A stretch of 64,000 nucleotides of DNA from Bacteroidia bacterium (GTDB taxonomy: Bacteria; Bacteroidota; Bacteroidia; B-17B0; Aurantibacillaceae). The stretch is from NCBI GenBank assembly GCA_020846335.1, contig JADLED010000150.1, positions 1 through 64,000 on the forward strand. The letters run 5' to 3'. Each line of letters begins with the position of its first letter. Within the stretch, counting starts at the first letter, position 1. A model generated the notes under the pieces. That model did no database searches. It saw only the letters and a program-made list of their open reading frames with translations, and was not told the DNA's origin. This document shows positions 19,652-28,986 of this stretch, piece after piece. The translations under genes and the position numbers were made by a program.

Positions 19652-22600
19652 ATGAAAAAGTACATTGCTTTTATCTCTTTTTTCTGCGTTACTTTGTTGC
19701 GTGCGCAAGGTCCTAACATCTGTGCCAACTTTTATGCAGTTACTGGCAATTCGGCCTACATCTGTTCAACCGGCATTCCCAACAGCTCCACCTTTGTACC
19801 CATTGCCATTCCTCCCGGAGCCAACGGCATGGCGCTCGGGTCCTCCTTCGGATTTTTAGCACCTAACCCAACTTTGTGGACCGTAATTGGCGGTACATAC
19901 TGGTATTTTAATGGCAGCACTTTTGTAAACAGCACGCATTTTGCCGGTTTGGGTGCTTTAAACCCGGGCGGTAGTATAAATTACATTTATAACATTACAA
20001 TGACCGGACAAGTAACCCGTTATAATGGCATAGGAAATGCAACACCTGTTACCAGTTTTACAATCCCGAATTTTCTAGTATCCGATGTGGTGGGCGATGA
20101 TCAGGATAACTTTTATCTTTTAAGACAACAAAATCCACAAATGCTGGGTGTTTATAATTCAGCCGGGGTATTAACCTGTTCCTATTCCGTTTCCGGCATG
20201 GCTAACTCGCCTGCGGGTGGTGCATTGGCAATTATTGATAATACGGTAACGGTGCAAAATCAAAACGGCTATTATGTTGGAATAATTTCAGGAGGCGCCG
20301 TTAGTTTTACGCAAACCGCATTGCCCTTTACCAACGTTTCAGATTTTGCCAACTGTTTTCGCAACACGGCATTCAGTTCCGGTATTAATCCTTCGGTACC
20401 CAATCTGAGTTGTTTAATTACCACTTTGGCATTAACTGCAAGCGCCTCACCTACAATTAATATCAACAATTACAATTGGTCCGGACCCTCCATCATTGGC
20501 GCCACAAATCAGCCCAGCATTCAGGTGGCCGGGGTGGGGGTTTACAATTGCACAATTACAAGTTGCGAAGGCGCTACCTCAATAAGTGCTTACACAGTAT
20601 CCTCCTTAATAACCAATCCTTTAATTGTTGCGCAGGCAAGTAAACCGGCAGTGTGTGTAGGCGATAGTGTTACTTTAAGCGCGTCGGGCGCAAGCACCTA
20701 CACCTGGCTGCCGATAAATGCCATTGCTACAAGCACAGTGGTTTTTCCGACAACCAATAGCACCTACACCGTTATTGGTCAGGATGCCAATGGCTGTTTA
20801 GGCTCCGACACAATAAGTGTAATGCTTAATGTTAATCCAACCATTACGGCAGTTGCCAGCCCAACCTCCCTGTGTTCGGGTGGAAGCGCCACACTTACTG
20901 CTTCAGGCACGGCAGGTGTTTTTAATTGGGAGCCCGGCAATTTACAGGGCGTTTCGGTAGTGGTTAGTCCCGGTTCCACCACAATTTATACGGTTACCAC
21001 AGCCATGGGAAGTTGCACCGCCATGGCCACCGCCACGGTTTACAATCCCACGAGCCCACAATTAATAACCAGCGGAAATACGCTCACCTGTGTTAATCCA
21101 ACGGCACAATTAATTGTTTTGCCGGGTTCGGTTAACGACACCATTGCCTGGTTTGGCCCCGGAATTATATCACCGAACAATTCCACCACGCTAAATGTAA
21201 ACGTTGCCGGAACCTACACTCTGGTGGTAACCAATACCCTGGCCAATTGTGTGAGCATTGATTCGGTAAAAATTTTCAACCAGATTAATCCAATACAGCT
21301 CAACATTGTTTCTTCGGCCACCCAGGTGTGCTATCCGGGCAACACTACCGTGACCATGCAGATAAACTCCCCTTCTTTTATTACGTGGTCGCCCAATTTG
21401 TTTATCAATACCACCACGGGCCCATTGGTAACAGTAACGCCAAGCACCACTACCACCTACACCGTGTTGGGTGTGTTGGGTGCCTGCACAGGCATTGCTG
21501 CTATAACCATTTCAGTTAACACCACGCCCACCGTGCTGGCCTCCCTAAATAACCCTACCATTTGTGCCGGACAAATTCTGGCACTTTCGGCCTCGGGTGC
21601 CGCCAATTATTTTTGGTTGCCGGGAAATTTAAGTGGAAGCCTAATCTCTGTCAGCGCCAATCAAAACATTAAATACGTTGTTACCGGCGAAAGCGGCAAT
21701 TGTTTTTCTTCCGACACGGTTCGGGTAAATGTGTTGCCAAGCCCTCTGTTAACGCCTACTGTGTGGCCGGTGCTCATGTGCCCGGGCAACAACGCCACAC
21801 TTAAAGTTTCTGATGCCACAAGCTACACCTGGCAACCCGGCGGCGCTAACGGATCCTCGATTACTGTTACTCCAAGTGTAACCACCAGCTACACCGTAAC
21901 AGGAAGTAACACCTTGGGTTGTAGCAGTAGTTCTGTTGTAACAGTTTCGTTGTATCAGGCGCCAACAATTACTGCTCTTGCAAGCTCAAGTGCCATTTGT
22001 GTTGGAGACAGTGTTCAGTTGCAGGCGCAGGGAGCCAACAGTTTTACCTGGTTTCCGGGTAACATTACCGGCACTGCCATTACGGTGAGTCCGTTTGTAA
22101 CTAGCAATTACACCGTGGTGGCCACTAACACGGCATGCAGCAGTGAACGTGTGGTGAGTGTAAATGTATCGGAATGTGTTACACCAGTATTTGGAATTAC
22201 CAACGCAGCGGATAAACCACAACCTGAAAATCAGGACATGTACCGTATTGATTTTACAGTTACAGCAGTAAACTCCAGCTTGCACCACTTTAATAATGTG
22301 AAACTGAAAAACGATCTTAAAACCACTTTTACAGCGCCGTGTACATACAGCATTCTGGTGCCGCCAAGTCTGGTTTCAAAAAACAGTAAACTGGTGGTTA
22401 ATCCTTTTTATGACGGCACCACAGATGTTGATTTGATTAAGAGTGATCTTAGTGAAATGAACGCCAGTAAAAGAGATACAGTGGTATTTAGCGTATTGCT
22501 CGAACCAAAAGGATTTTACGGCAGGGTTAGTAATTTCACCTATGGGTCGGCCGATTATCTTTTTCAGTTTTCGGTGAGCGATACCAGTAATAATGGTTTG

Positions 22601-22957
22601 GTGTGGGACCCCGATGGCGATGGAAATCCGGCCAATAACAATGAGTTAACGCCCATTGATGTTGACTTTATCAACTTTTTTATTCCCGAAGGATTTTCGC
22701 CAAACGGCGACGATAATAACGATTTGTTTGAGATAAAGGGATTGTATGGCCGACCGGTGAAGCTAACGGTGTTTAACCGTTGGGGAAATAAAGTGTACGA
22801 AAAAAGTAATTACGATAACAGTTGGGATGGCCGTGTGAATGTGGCAGGCTTAAGCTTTGGTAATGGTAAACTTCCACAATCCACCTATTACTATATTCTT
22901 CAGTTTTTAGACGGAAGGAAAGAAACCAAAGCCGGTTTTGTGGTTTTGCAGTATTAA
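19652..22957 (+). CDS. T9SS type B sorting domain protein with Ig/PKD-like repeats
   Basis: Signal peptide MKKYIAFISFFCVTLLRAQ; repeats like the 5383-16164 product; C-terminal 'FIPEGFSPNGDDNNDLFEIKGLYGRPVKLTVFNRWGNKVYEKSNYDNSWDGR...GFVVLQY'. Confidence 0.92.
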   Translation: MKKYIAFISFFCVTLLRAQGPNICANFYAVTGNSAYICSTGIPNSSTFVPIAIPPGANGMALGSSFGFLAPNPTLWTVIGGTYWYFNGSTFVNSTHFAGLGALNPGGSINYIYNITMTGQVTRYNGIGNATPVTSFTIPNFLVSDVVGDDQDNFYLLRQQNPQMLGVYNSAGVLTCSYSVSGMANSPAGGALAIIDNTVTVQNQNGYYVGIISGGAVSFTQTALPFTNVSDFANCFRNTAFSSGINPSVPNLSCLITTLALTASASPTININNYNWSGPSIIGATNQPSIQVAGVGVYNCTITSCEGATSISAYTVSSLITNPLIVAQASKPAVCVGDSVTLSASGASTYTWLPINAIATSTVVFPTTNSTYTVIGQDANGCLGSDTISVMLNVNPTITAVASPTSLCSGGSATLTASGTAGVFNWEPGNLQGVSVVVSPGSTTIYTVTTAMGSCTAMATATVYNPTSPQLITSGNTLTCVNPTAQLIVLPGSVNDTIAWFGPGIISPNNSTTLNVNVAGTYTLVVTNTLANCVSIDSVKIFNQINPIQLNIVSSATQVCYPGNTTVTMQINSPSFITWSPNLFINTTTGPLVTVTPSTTTTYTVLGVLGACTGIAAITISVNTTPTVLASLNNPTICAGQILALSASGAANYFWLPGNLSGSLISVSANQNIKYVVTGESGNCFSSDTVRVNVLPSPLLTPTVWPVLMCPGNNATLKVSDATSYTWQPGGANGSSITVTPSVTTSYTVTGSNTLGCSSSSVVTVSLYQAPTITALASSSAICVGDSVQLQAQGANSFTWFPGNITGTAITVSPFVTSNYTVVATNTACSSERVVSVNVSECVTPVFGITNAADKPQPENQDMYRIDFTVTAVNSSLHHFNNVKLKNDLKTTFTAPCTYSILVPPSLVSKNSKLVVNPFYDGTTDVDLIKSDLSEMNASKRDTVVFSVLLEPKGFYGRVSNFTYGSADYLFQFSVSDTSNNGLVWDPDGDGNPANNNELTPIDVDFINFFIPEGFSPNGDDNNDLFEIKGLYGRPVKLTVFNRWGNKVYEKSNYDNSWDGRVNVAGLSFGNGKLPQSTYYYILQFLDGRKETKAGFVVLQY

Positions 22958-23004
22958 GTAAAACGCTTTTTTTAACGACAGTGTGCTTTGGTGTAATTCA
23001 GTTA

Positions 23005-23841
23005 TCACTCAATAATTAATTGCTGTCCGCCATAGGGAAAAAGATTTAGTTCGGCGGCTTTTGCAAACAGGAGTTCCACCGCATTTTTTCCGGTTAATCC
23101 AAGTTCCACCGAAAAATCATTCACATAAAGTGCAATGTGTTTTTTCATCACCTCTTCGCTCATTTCCTGGGCGTGTTGTTTTACGTAGTTCATGGGGCTT
23201 TCAGGTTGTGTGAAGGCATATTGCACACTTTCCTTAATAAGTTGATTTACCTTTTGCTGAAGCAGGGGATCCATATCGCGGCGAATAGCTATGCCTCCAA
23301 GTGGAATGGGCGCGTTAATTAAGGAGTCCCAAAACTCACCCATGTCGGCAATTTTCTCAAGGCCTTTGTCCTGATAGGTAAAGCGGTTTTCGTGAATAAT
23401 TAAGCCGGCATCCACTTCGTTATTTAATACCGCATTTTCAATGCCGCTGAAAACGTATTCCACTTTATTAGTGGCGCCGGGGTAGGCCAACGAAAAAAGA
23501 AAATTGGCAGTGGTTAATTTACCAGGAATGGCCACCCGCCATTGGGAAACCGGTTTAGAAAGCAGGTTGTTGTTTTTTTTCTGAACAAGCAATGGCCCGC
23601 AATTAAAGCCCAGCGCGCTGCCTGCACGCAAAAGAATGTAGTTGTTAATGGCGTAGGCGTAGGCATGGAAACTAAGTTTGGTAATATCTAAATCGCCGTT
23701 TAATGCAGCCCTGTTGAGTGTTTCCACATCGCCAAGGTGCACCTCAAAGTTAATGCCCCGCGTGTCTATTTTACGGTGCACAAGTGCGTCAAAAATAAAA
23801 CAATCGTTGGGGCAGGGCGAATATCCTATGGTTAAATTCAA
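23005..23841 (-). CDS. mqnD: 1,4-dihydroxy-6-naphthoate synthase (futalosine menaquinone pathway)
   Basis: 'MNLTIGYSPCPNDCFIFDALVHRKIDTRGINFEVHLGDVETLNRAALNGDLDITKLSFHAY' is MqnD-like; adjacent to a futalosine hydrolase-like gene. Confidence 0.9.
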   Translation of the reverse strand: MNLTIGYSPCPNDCFIFDALVHRKIDTRGINFEVHLGDVETLNRAALNGDLDITKLSFHAYAYAINNYILLRAGSALGFNCGPLLVQKKNNNLLSKPVSQWRVAIPGKLTTANFLFSLAYPGATNKVEYVFSGIENAVLNNEVDAGLIIHENRFTYQDKGLEKIADMGEFWDSLINAPIPLGGIAIRRDMDPLLQQKVNQLIKESVQYAFTQPESPMNYVKQHAQEMSEEVMKKHIALYVNDFSVELGLTGKNAVELLFAKAAELNLFPYGGQQLIIE

Positions 23842-23842
23842 G

Positions 23843-24550
23843 TTAATTGCTGTTGTGGTTAAATTCCGAAATCAATTCCAAAAGTTTATTATTAAGTGTT
23901 TCCACAGCCAAGGGTATGTTCCATTTGGAGCGGTCGCGTTTTTCAACGTAATTGGAAATGGCCCGCATTTGAATGTAGTTGCACTGAACGCCCTCACAGG
24001 CACGAAAAAAAGCAGCGCCCTCCATGCTTTCGGTGTCGGCGGCAAAGTGCTGCTGTACTTTAAGTATGCTGTTTTGGTTGCCATGCACGGTATTAACCGT
24101 AATGCCACTCACCCTTTCAATAGTGGCAAGTGCGGTATAATTGTTATGAAGTTGCTGGTTAAAGGCCACACGTCCTTCAAGTCCCATTTCATTAAAGGGA
24201 ATAAAGCTCAAATCGTTTTCGGCACCCATTTCGCTTAACACATCTTTTTCTATTAAAACTACTTGGCCAATTGCCAGATGGCGGTTAAATGCGCCGCAAA
24301 TGCCCGCGTTAATAATCAAGGAATAGTCTGAATTTATGTGTTTGCCTAAATGATAAGCCGTGTTAACCATGCCAACGCCGGTGAGCAATATATCCACATG
24401 GTTTAAAGTGTCAATGGTATTAAGGCCCTCTTTTATGGATGTATTATAACCAACGTGTTTTAACAGGGGAGTTATTTCGGCGGCAGTGGCCACTACTATC
24501 AAAAGTTTGTGCACATTCAAAATTAAGGATTTTGTGTAAATTTGCCCCAT
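23843..24550 (-). CDS. mqnB: Futalosine hydrolase
   Basis: 'LLIVVATAAEITPLLKH...DILLTGVGMVNTAYHLGKHIN...IINAGICGAF...DTESMEGAAFFRAC' is a nucleoside phosphorylase/futalosine hydrolase pattern. The listed ORF start at 24673 would run into the divergent gene; a start at 24550 or an internal non-ATG start is more likely. Confidence 0.85.
   Translation of the reverse strand: MGQIYTKSLILNVHKLLIVVATAAEITPLLKHVGYNTSIKEGLNTIDTLNHVDILLTGVGMVNTAYHLGKHINSDYSLIINAGICGAFNRHLAIGQVVLIEKDVLSEMGAENDLSFIPFNEMGLEGRVAFNQQLHNNYTALATIERVSGITVNTVHGNQNSILKVQQHFAADTESMEGAAFFRACEGVQCNYIQMRAISNYVEKRDRSKWNIPLAVETLNNKLLELISEFNHNSN
24537..24544 (+). promoter_or_regulatory. Bacteroidota -7 element TAAATTTG, 4 nt before ATG
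   Basis: TAAATTTG-CCCC-ATG; exact match to TAnnTTTG. Confidence 0.6.
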
Positions 24551-24959
24551 GATTTTCTTAACCCGCCACGAGCATTTTAACGCAGCACACAAGCTGTATA
24601 ATCCCGAATGGACTGAACAAAAAAACGTTGAAGTGTTTGGCAAATGCGCCAATGCCAACTGGCACGGACACAATTACGAATTAATGGTAACCATTAAAGG
24701 CGAAATTGATAAAGACACCGGTTTTTTAATGGATGCGAAAAAGTTGAGTGTGATCTTACAAGAATATGTGTGCGACAAACTCGATCACAAAAATTTGAAT
24801 GTGGATGTTGATTTTATGGCCGGAAAGCTTGCCAGTACTGAAAATTTGGCCATTGCCATTTGGAACCAGATAGCACCACACTTACCTACAAATGTTAAAT
24901 TGCACTGTGTTAAATTATACGAAACACCAAGAATTTGTGTGGAGTACTTTGGAAATTAG
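24549..24959 (+). CDS. 6-pyruvoyltetrahydropterin synthase/QueD family protein (paralogue 1)
   Basis: 'HEHFNAAHKL...VFGKCANANWHGHNYELMVTIKGEIDKDTGFLMDAKKL...LDHKNLN' PTPS zinc and catalytic motifs. Confidence 0.92.
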   Translation: MIFLTRHEHFNAAHKLYNPEWTEQKNVEVFGKCANANWHGHNYELMVTIKGEIDKDTGFLMDAKKLSVILQEYVCDKLDHKNLNVDVDFMAGKLASTENLAIAIWNQIAPHLPTNVKLHCVKLYETPRICVEYFGN

Positions 24960-25098
24960 TATTTTTACAGCACACAAAACAACCGAAAGGCATTATTAAA
25001 TAAGGCTAAAGCCACTTGATCAGCATACTTCTGACGCAGTGCTTTAAATAAAGAAAATCAAACTTAGTCTAACCACCTTTGTTGATTTAATTAAAACT

Positions 25099-25512
25099 AT
25101 GAGTAAACGTATTTCAATATACCGGAAAGAGCATTTTAACGCAGCACATCGGCTCAACAGCGATTTATTAAGCGCCGAAGAAAACGCACGCGTGTTTGGA
25201 AAATGCAATTATCCCAACTATCATGGCCACAACTATGAACTCATTATAAAAGTAACAGGCGAGGTAAATCCAGTTACCGGCTACATGATAGACATGAAAG
25301 TACTCAGCGATATGGTAAAAGCTGAAGTGATTGAAAAATTTGATCACAAAAACCTGAACCTCGATACCAACGAATTTAAAAACCTTAACCCCACTGCCGA
25401 AAACATTGCCATGGTTATTTACGATAAGCTGCGAAGCAAACTCGAAAGTACCTACGATTTAAAAGTTATACTTTATGAAACAGAAAGAAACTACGTTGAA
25501 TACCCAGCATAA
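25099..25512 (+). CDS. 6-pyruvoyltetrahydropterin synthase/QueD family protein (paralogue 2)
   Basis: 'KEHFNAAHRL...VFGKCNYPNYHGHNYELIIKVTGEVNPVTGYMIDMKVLSDMV...FDHKNLNLDTNEF...TAENIA...YETERNYVEY'. Confidence 0.92.
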   Translation: MSKRISIYRKEHFNAAHRLNSDLLSAEENARVFGKCNYPNYHGHNYELIIKVTGEVNPVTGYMIDMKVLSDMVKAEVIEKFDHKNLNLDTNEFKNLNPTAENIAMVIYDKLRSKLESTYDLKVILYETERNYVEYPA

Positions 25513-26191
25513 AACCAACCCTTCGCTAAACGGACACAGTGCCGAAGAGATTGGCAATGAGCACATGAGCACCGGTGTGGAAACACCTTTGCGGGCCGAT
25601 GCGTTTAAACTCAGTGATGAAGAAAAAATGAAAAAAATTGAATTTCATTTTAAAGAGATAATGGAAACGCTGGGTCTTGACTTAACCGACGACAGCCTGA
25701 TGGGCACACCTGAGCGTGTGGCTAAAATGTATGTGAAGGAAATTTTTAGCGGATTAAATCCTGCCAATAAACCCAAAATAGCCTTGTTTGAAAACAGCTA
25801 TAACTACAGCCAAATGCTGGTTGAAAAAAACATGACTTTTTACAGCAACTGCGAACACCATTTTGTTCCCATCTTCGGCAAAGCCCATGTGGCCTATATT
25901 TCAAACGGACACGTAATTGGGCTATCCAAACTAAACCGCATTGTGCAGTATTATGCCAAACGCCCTCAGGTGCAGGAACGCATGACCATGCAAATTGCAA
26001 AAGAATTGCAGGAAGTTTTAAAAACCAAAGATGTGGCAGTTCTCATTGATGCCCGTCACCTTTGTGTGTCTTCAAGAGGTGTGCAAGACAGTAATTCTGC
26101 TACCGTTACTTCTTTTTATGGCGGACAGTTTGAAAATGAAACCACACGCGCCGAATTTCTAAAATACATTGACCTGGAAACCAACTACTGA
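25475..26191 (+). CDS. folE: GTP cyclohydrolase I
   Basis: 'MGTPERVAKMYVKEIFSGLN...FYSNCEHHFVPIFGKAHVAYISNGHVIGLSKLNRIV...RPQVQERMT...DARHLCVSSRGVQDSNSATVTSFYGG'. Exact start uncertain; the called start overlaps the preceding gene. Confidence 0.95.
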   Translation: MKQKETTLNTQHKTNPSLNGHSAEEIGNEHMSTGVETPLRADAFKLSDEEKMKKIEFHFKEIMETLGLDLTDDSLMGTPERVAKMYVKEIFSGLNPANKPKIALFENSYNYSQMLVEKNMTFYSNCEHHFVPIFGKAHVAYISNGHVIGLSKLNRIVQYYAKRPQVQERMTMQIAKELQEVLKTKDVAVLIDARHLCVSSRGVQDSNSATVTSFYGGQFENETTRAEFLKYIDLETNY

Positions 26192-27027
26192 TGAATAGTA
26201 ACAAAGTTGTTTGTGTTTAAATAACGGTTAACTGCCCCTAAAGCCCGCCCCTGTTCGCCGGTAAAAAATAACGGATCGTTGAGGTTGTGCTCAATTGGCG
26301 GCAGTAACTGGTTCTGCAACCGGTTATATAAAGATAATGCCAGAAAGTTTTCTTTTTCGGTTAATTTTAGAACCACCAATGGAAGTATTTTTTCACCCAT
26401 TTTGGTGAGTTTAAAATACTCTACACAATTGGCCCTGGAGTTAGGATTTGAGTTGATAGCCAAACGCCCCGAAAACCAATTGTTACGCCAGTTTTCAAAT
26501 GTTTTTTCAAACTCTGCCACAGTTCTTTTTGGCAACTGTGCGGCCTCTTCCCTTAATCTGGCCATGTCGGCCACGTCCGGGAAGTGAGGATAAGCACCAC
26601 TTACGTTAAAAAGCCCGGTTTCTTCGGGTTTAAGAGGAAATTCACACTGGTAATAAGCGATTACTTTGCCAAAACTATCACCCGAAAATTCATTGAGAGA
26701 ATGTTGAATTCTTAAATCCGCACCACATTTCGATTCCCATAAGTGACCCTGCACCTGCTGCGACACGTGTGTGATGTTGGAGGAAGAGTGCCCCCAAACG
26801 GCAAGCGAACCTCTGTGTGAACGCGTATATCCAAAAAGAGCGTAAAATTTATCAAAATCACTTAGCTCGTTGCCGGGCCATAACCACATGTTGTTAATGC
26901 CAACCGAACACGAAACCGAATTGTAGGAGCTTGTGGGGTCGCCACATACCAAGGCAAGGTTAACGTTAAGGTGTTGGAAATAACTCCTGAATCGTTTTTG
27001 CTCAATAGGTGTTTTGTGTCTTAACAT
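26185..27027 (-). CDS. Protein of unknown function (280 aa)
   Basis: Long ORF with normal amino-acid composition; ends tail-to-tail with folE (7-bp overlap). No family recognised. Confidence 0.7.
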   Translation of the reverse strand: MLRHKTPIEQKRFRSYFQHLNVNLALVCGDPTSSYNSVSCSVGINNMWLWPGNELSDFDKFYALFGYTRSHRGSLAVWGHSSSNITHVSQQVQGHLWESKCGADLRIQHSLNEFSGDSFGKVIAYYQCEFPLKPEETGLFNVSGAYPHFPDVADMARLREEAAQLPKRTVAEFEKTFENWRNNWFSGRLAINSNPNSRANCVEYFKLTKMGEKILPLVVLKLTEKENFLALSLYNRLQNQLLPPIEHNLNDPLFFTGEQGRALGAVNRYLNTNNFVTIHQ

Positions 27028-27349
27028 TCGTAATAGGTTTAGTTAATACGTTGTTAAATTGTTAATACCGAAATACAAATTTGGCAATTGGTAAAGCAAG
27101 CAATTAAACAATAAAACTTAACCTAAGTTAAGAAGAGCGAATGTTAAAAACACCTGTGAAAATTACCAGTTTTTTTACCTGTGTGTTTTAACAGGTACCA
27201 CTACGCAATTCGCATTCAAAAATGGCTTGAAGGCCTTGTAAACAGTGCATTTTTTGACAAAATCAGGACCTATCCAATTTGGAGGCCTGTGATGGGCAAT
27301 AAAAAGTGGTCGGGAATAAAAAACGCCGGAAACAAAACTAAATGGACGC

Positions 27350-28933
27350 CTAATTGGCATTGCCAAGTATGGCCTGAAACAATCCCAAATCGTCGAAACT
27401 CTGAGGCATGGTGTAATTGCGTATTTTCATTTTTTCGAGGGCCTTGCCTGTGCTTTCACCCATGGCCACAATTTTTTGTGTTGGAAGTATTTTATTTTTT
27501 TCAAAAAAAGCTTCCACATTGCTTGGGCTTGTAAACACCAGAATATCGGCATCTGCGCCAATTTCAATGCTGTGTTTTAAGGTGGCGTATACTTCCAGAT
27601 TAAACACATTGTCGCGTTTTACCATTTGCCATTGTATGCTTTGCATGCTGCCGCGCGCAATCGGAAACAGCACCCGCCCATTGCCTACTTTGCTGCTGAA
27701 TTGTTTGCCTACCAGTTTAATGTCGGTGCTGGTGCCAATAAAATCGGCCCTGTGACCAAAGGCTCGGAGTTCGGCGCTGGTGGCGGTGCCAATGCAACCA
27801 AATTTTACTTTATCGATTTTTGGTTTTTGATTAAAGAAATACCTCACGGCATGTTTGCTGCTAAAAAACACCCAGTCCACCTGAGGCAATTGCTTAATGG
27901 TTATTTGCTTAAACTCAATCAGGCTTTTGCCTTCGAGTGTAAAATTTAAGCGCCGCAAAGCATTTGGTAAATAATCCTCGTCGCGAAACGTTTTAGTAAT
28001 AAATATTTTTTTTGGTTGAATGGCATGAATGTGATCCACAATTCTGTCGCTGAACCCATCGGTATCAAGCGTTTCAAAAAAAAGTTGTTTGGGTTGTTTG
28101 TTCCACGCTTCGGCCATGCTCACCCACACTTTAAATTTTAAGCGGTCTTCGTCATCGGCTTCAGTGTCGCAATAAACACCAAGCGGCAACTGGCATCCGC
28201 CATCAAACATGTTTAAAATCTGGCGTTCGATGTTGATGCGGATAAGCACATCCAAATCATTTATTTCATCCAGAATTTCCAACAGTTCATTGTCATCTTC
28301 CCTAATTTGCCAGGCCAAAACACCTTGCGCGGGTGCGGGCACAAACACTTCGGGGTTTAATCTTTCAGAATGCAAATCTTCCAAATCCAGCTCCAGTCTT
28401 TCAACGCCGGCGGTGGCTATCATAATGGCATCGTAGTCGCCATCGCGTAATTTTTTTATGCGGGTGGGCACATTTCCCCGCAAGTCTTTTATTTCAACAT
28501 CGGGTCTAAAAGCCAGTAGCTGCGATTTGCGGCGGGCAGATGAGGTACCTACCAGGGCGTTTTTTTTAAGCCCGAATTTTTGTTTATCGTCGCAGGCCTC
28601 TTTGCGAATCAACAGTAATTCCGATGGGTCTTCGCGCTTTGAAACACCTCCTACAATAAGTCCGTCGGGACTGGTAGTAGGAAGGTCTTTGTGTGAATGC
28701 ACAGCAAGGTCGATGCTTTTGTTTAACAATTCCTCCTCGAGTTCTTTTGTAAAAAAACCTTTGCCTTCGAGTTTATCAAAGCTGGTATCCCATTGCTGCG
28801 AGCGGTCGCCGGAGGTGGAAATGATTTTTAGTTCAACCTCATGCCCTTTGTCTTCGAGTAATTGTTTGGTGTAATTGGCCTGCCATAGCGCTAAATCGCT
28901 GCCGCGTGTGCCTATAATAATTTTTCTATTCAC
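27350..28933 (-). CDS. hemC: Fused hydroxymethylbilane synthase / uroporphyrinogen-III synthase
   Basis: N-terminal HemC ('IGTRGSDLALWQANYTKQLL...DLAVHSHKDLPT...RRKSQLLAFRPD..DLRGNVPTR...GGCQLPLGVYC') followed in the same frame by a HemD-like domain ('PQVDWVFFSSKHAVRYFF...CIGTATSAELRAFGHRADFIGTSTDI...VFTSPSNVEAFFE...GESTGKAL'). GTG start. Confidence 0.92.
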   Translation of the reverse strand: MNRKIIIGTRGSDLALWQANYTKQLLEDKGHEVELKIISTSGDRSQQWDTSFDKLEGKGFFTKELEEELLNKSIDLAVHSHKDLPTTSPDGLIVGGVSKREDPSELLLIRKEACDDKQKFGLKKNALVGTSSARRKSQLLAFRPDVEIKDLRGNVPTRIKKLRDGDYDAIMIATAGVERLELDLEDLHSERLNPEVFVPAPAQGVLAWQIREDDNELLEILDEINDLDVLIRINIERQILNMFDGGCQLPLGVYCDTEADDEDRLKFKVWVSMAEAWNKQPKQLFFETLDTDGFSDRIVDHIHAIQPKKIFITKTFRDEDYLPNALRRLNFTLEGKSLIEFKQITIKQLPQVDWVFFSSKHAVRYFFNQKPKIDKVKFGCIGTATSAELRAFGHRADFIGTSTDIKLVGKQFSSKVGNGRVLFPIARGSMQSIQWQMVKRDNVFNLEVYATLKHSIEIGADADILVFTSPSNVEAFFEKNKILPTQKIVAMGESTGKALEKMKIRNYTMPQSFDDLGLFQAILGNAN

Positions 28934-28937
28934 GGTG

Positions 28938-28945
28938 CAAATTTA
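28938..28945 (-). promoter_or_regulatory. -7 element TAAATTTG, 4 nt before GTG start of hemCD
   Basis: Minus strand reads TAAATTTG-CACC-GTG-AATAGA. Confidence 0.6.
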
Positions 28946-28986
28946 AAAAATTAAACGGGTTTAGTTCCGGCTATTAAAGACGGTGC

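Noticed and set aside
24551-24673. N-terminal extension of the mqnB ORF (24673 start)
   Set aside because: The extra 41 codons lie entirely within the well-supported divergent PTPS gene and do not match the family N-terminus.
27175-27534. ORFs 27175-27366 (minus) and 27181-27534 (plus) beside the end of hemCD
   Set aside because: Short, mutually overlapping, partly inside hemCD, no recognised family or promoter.
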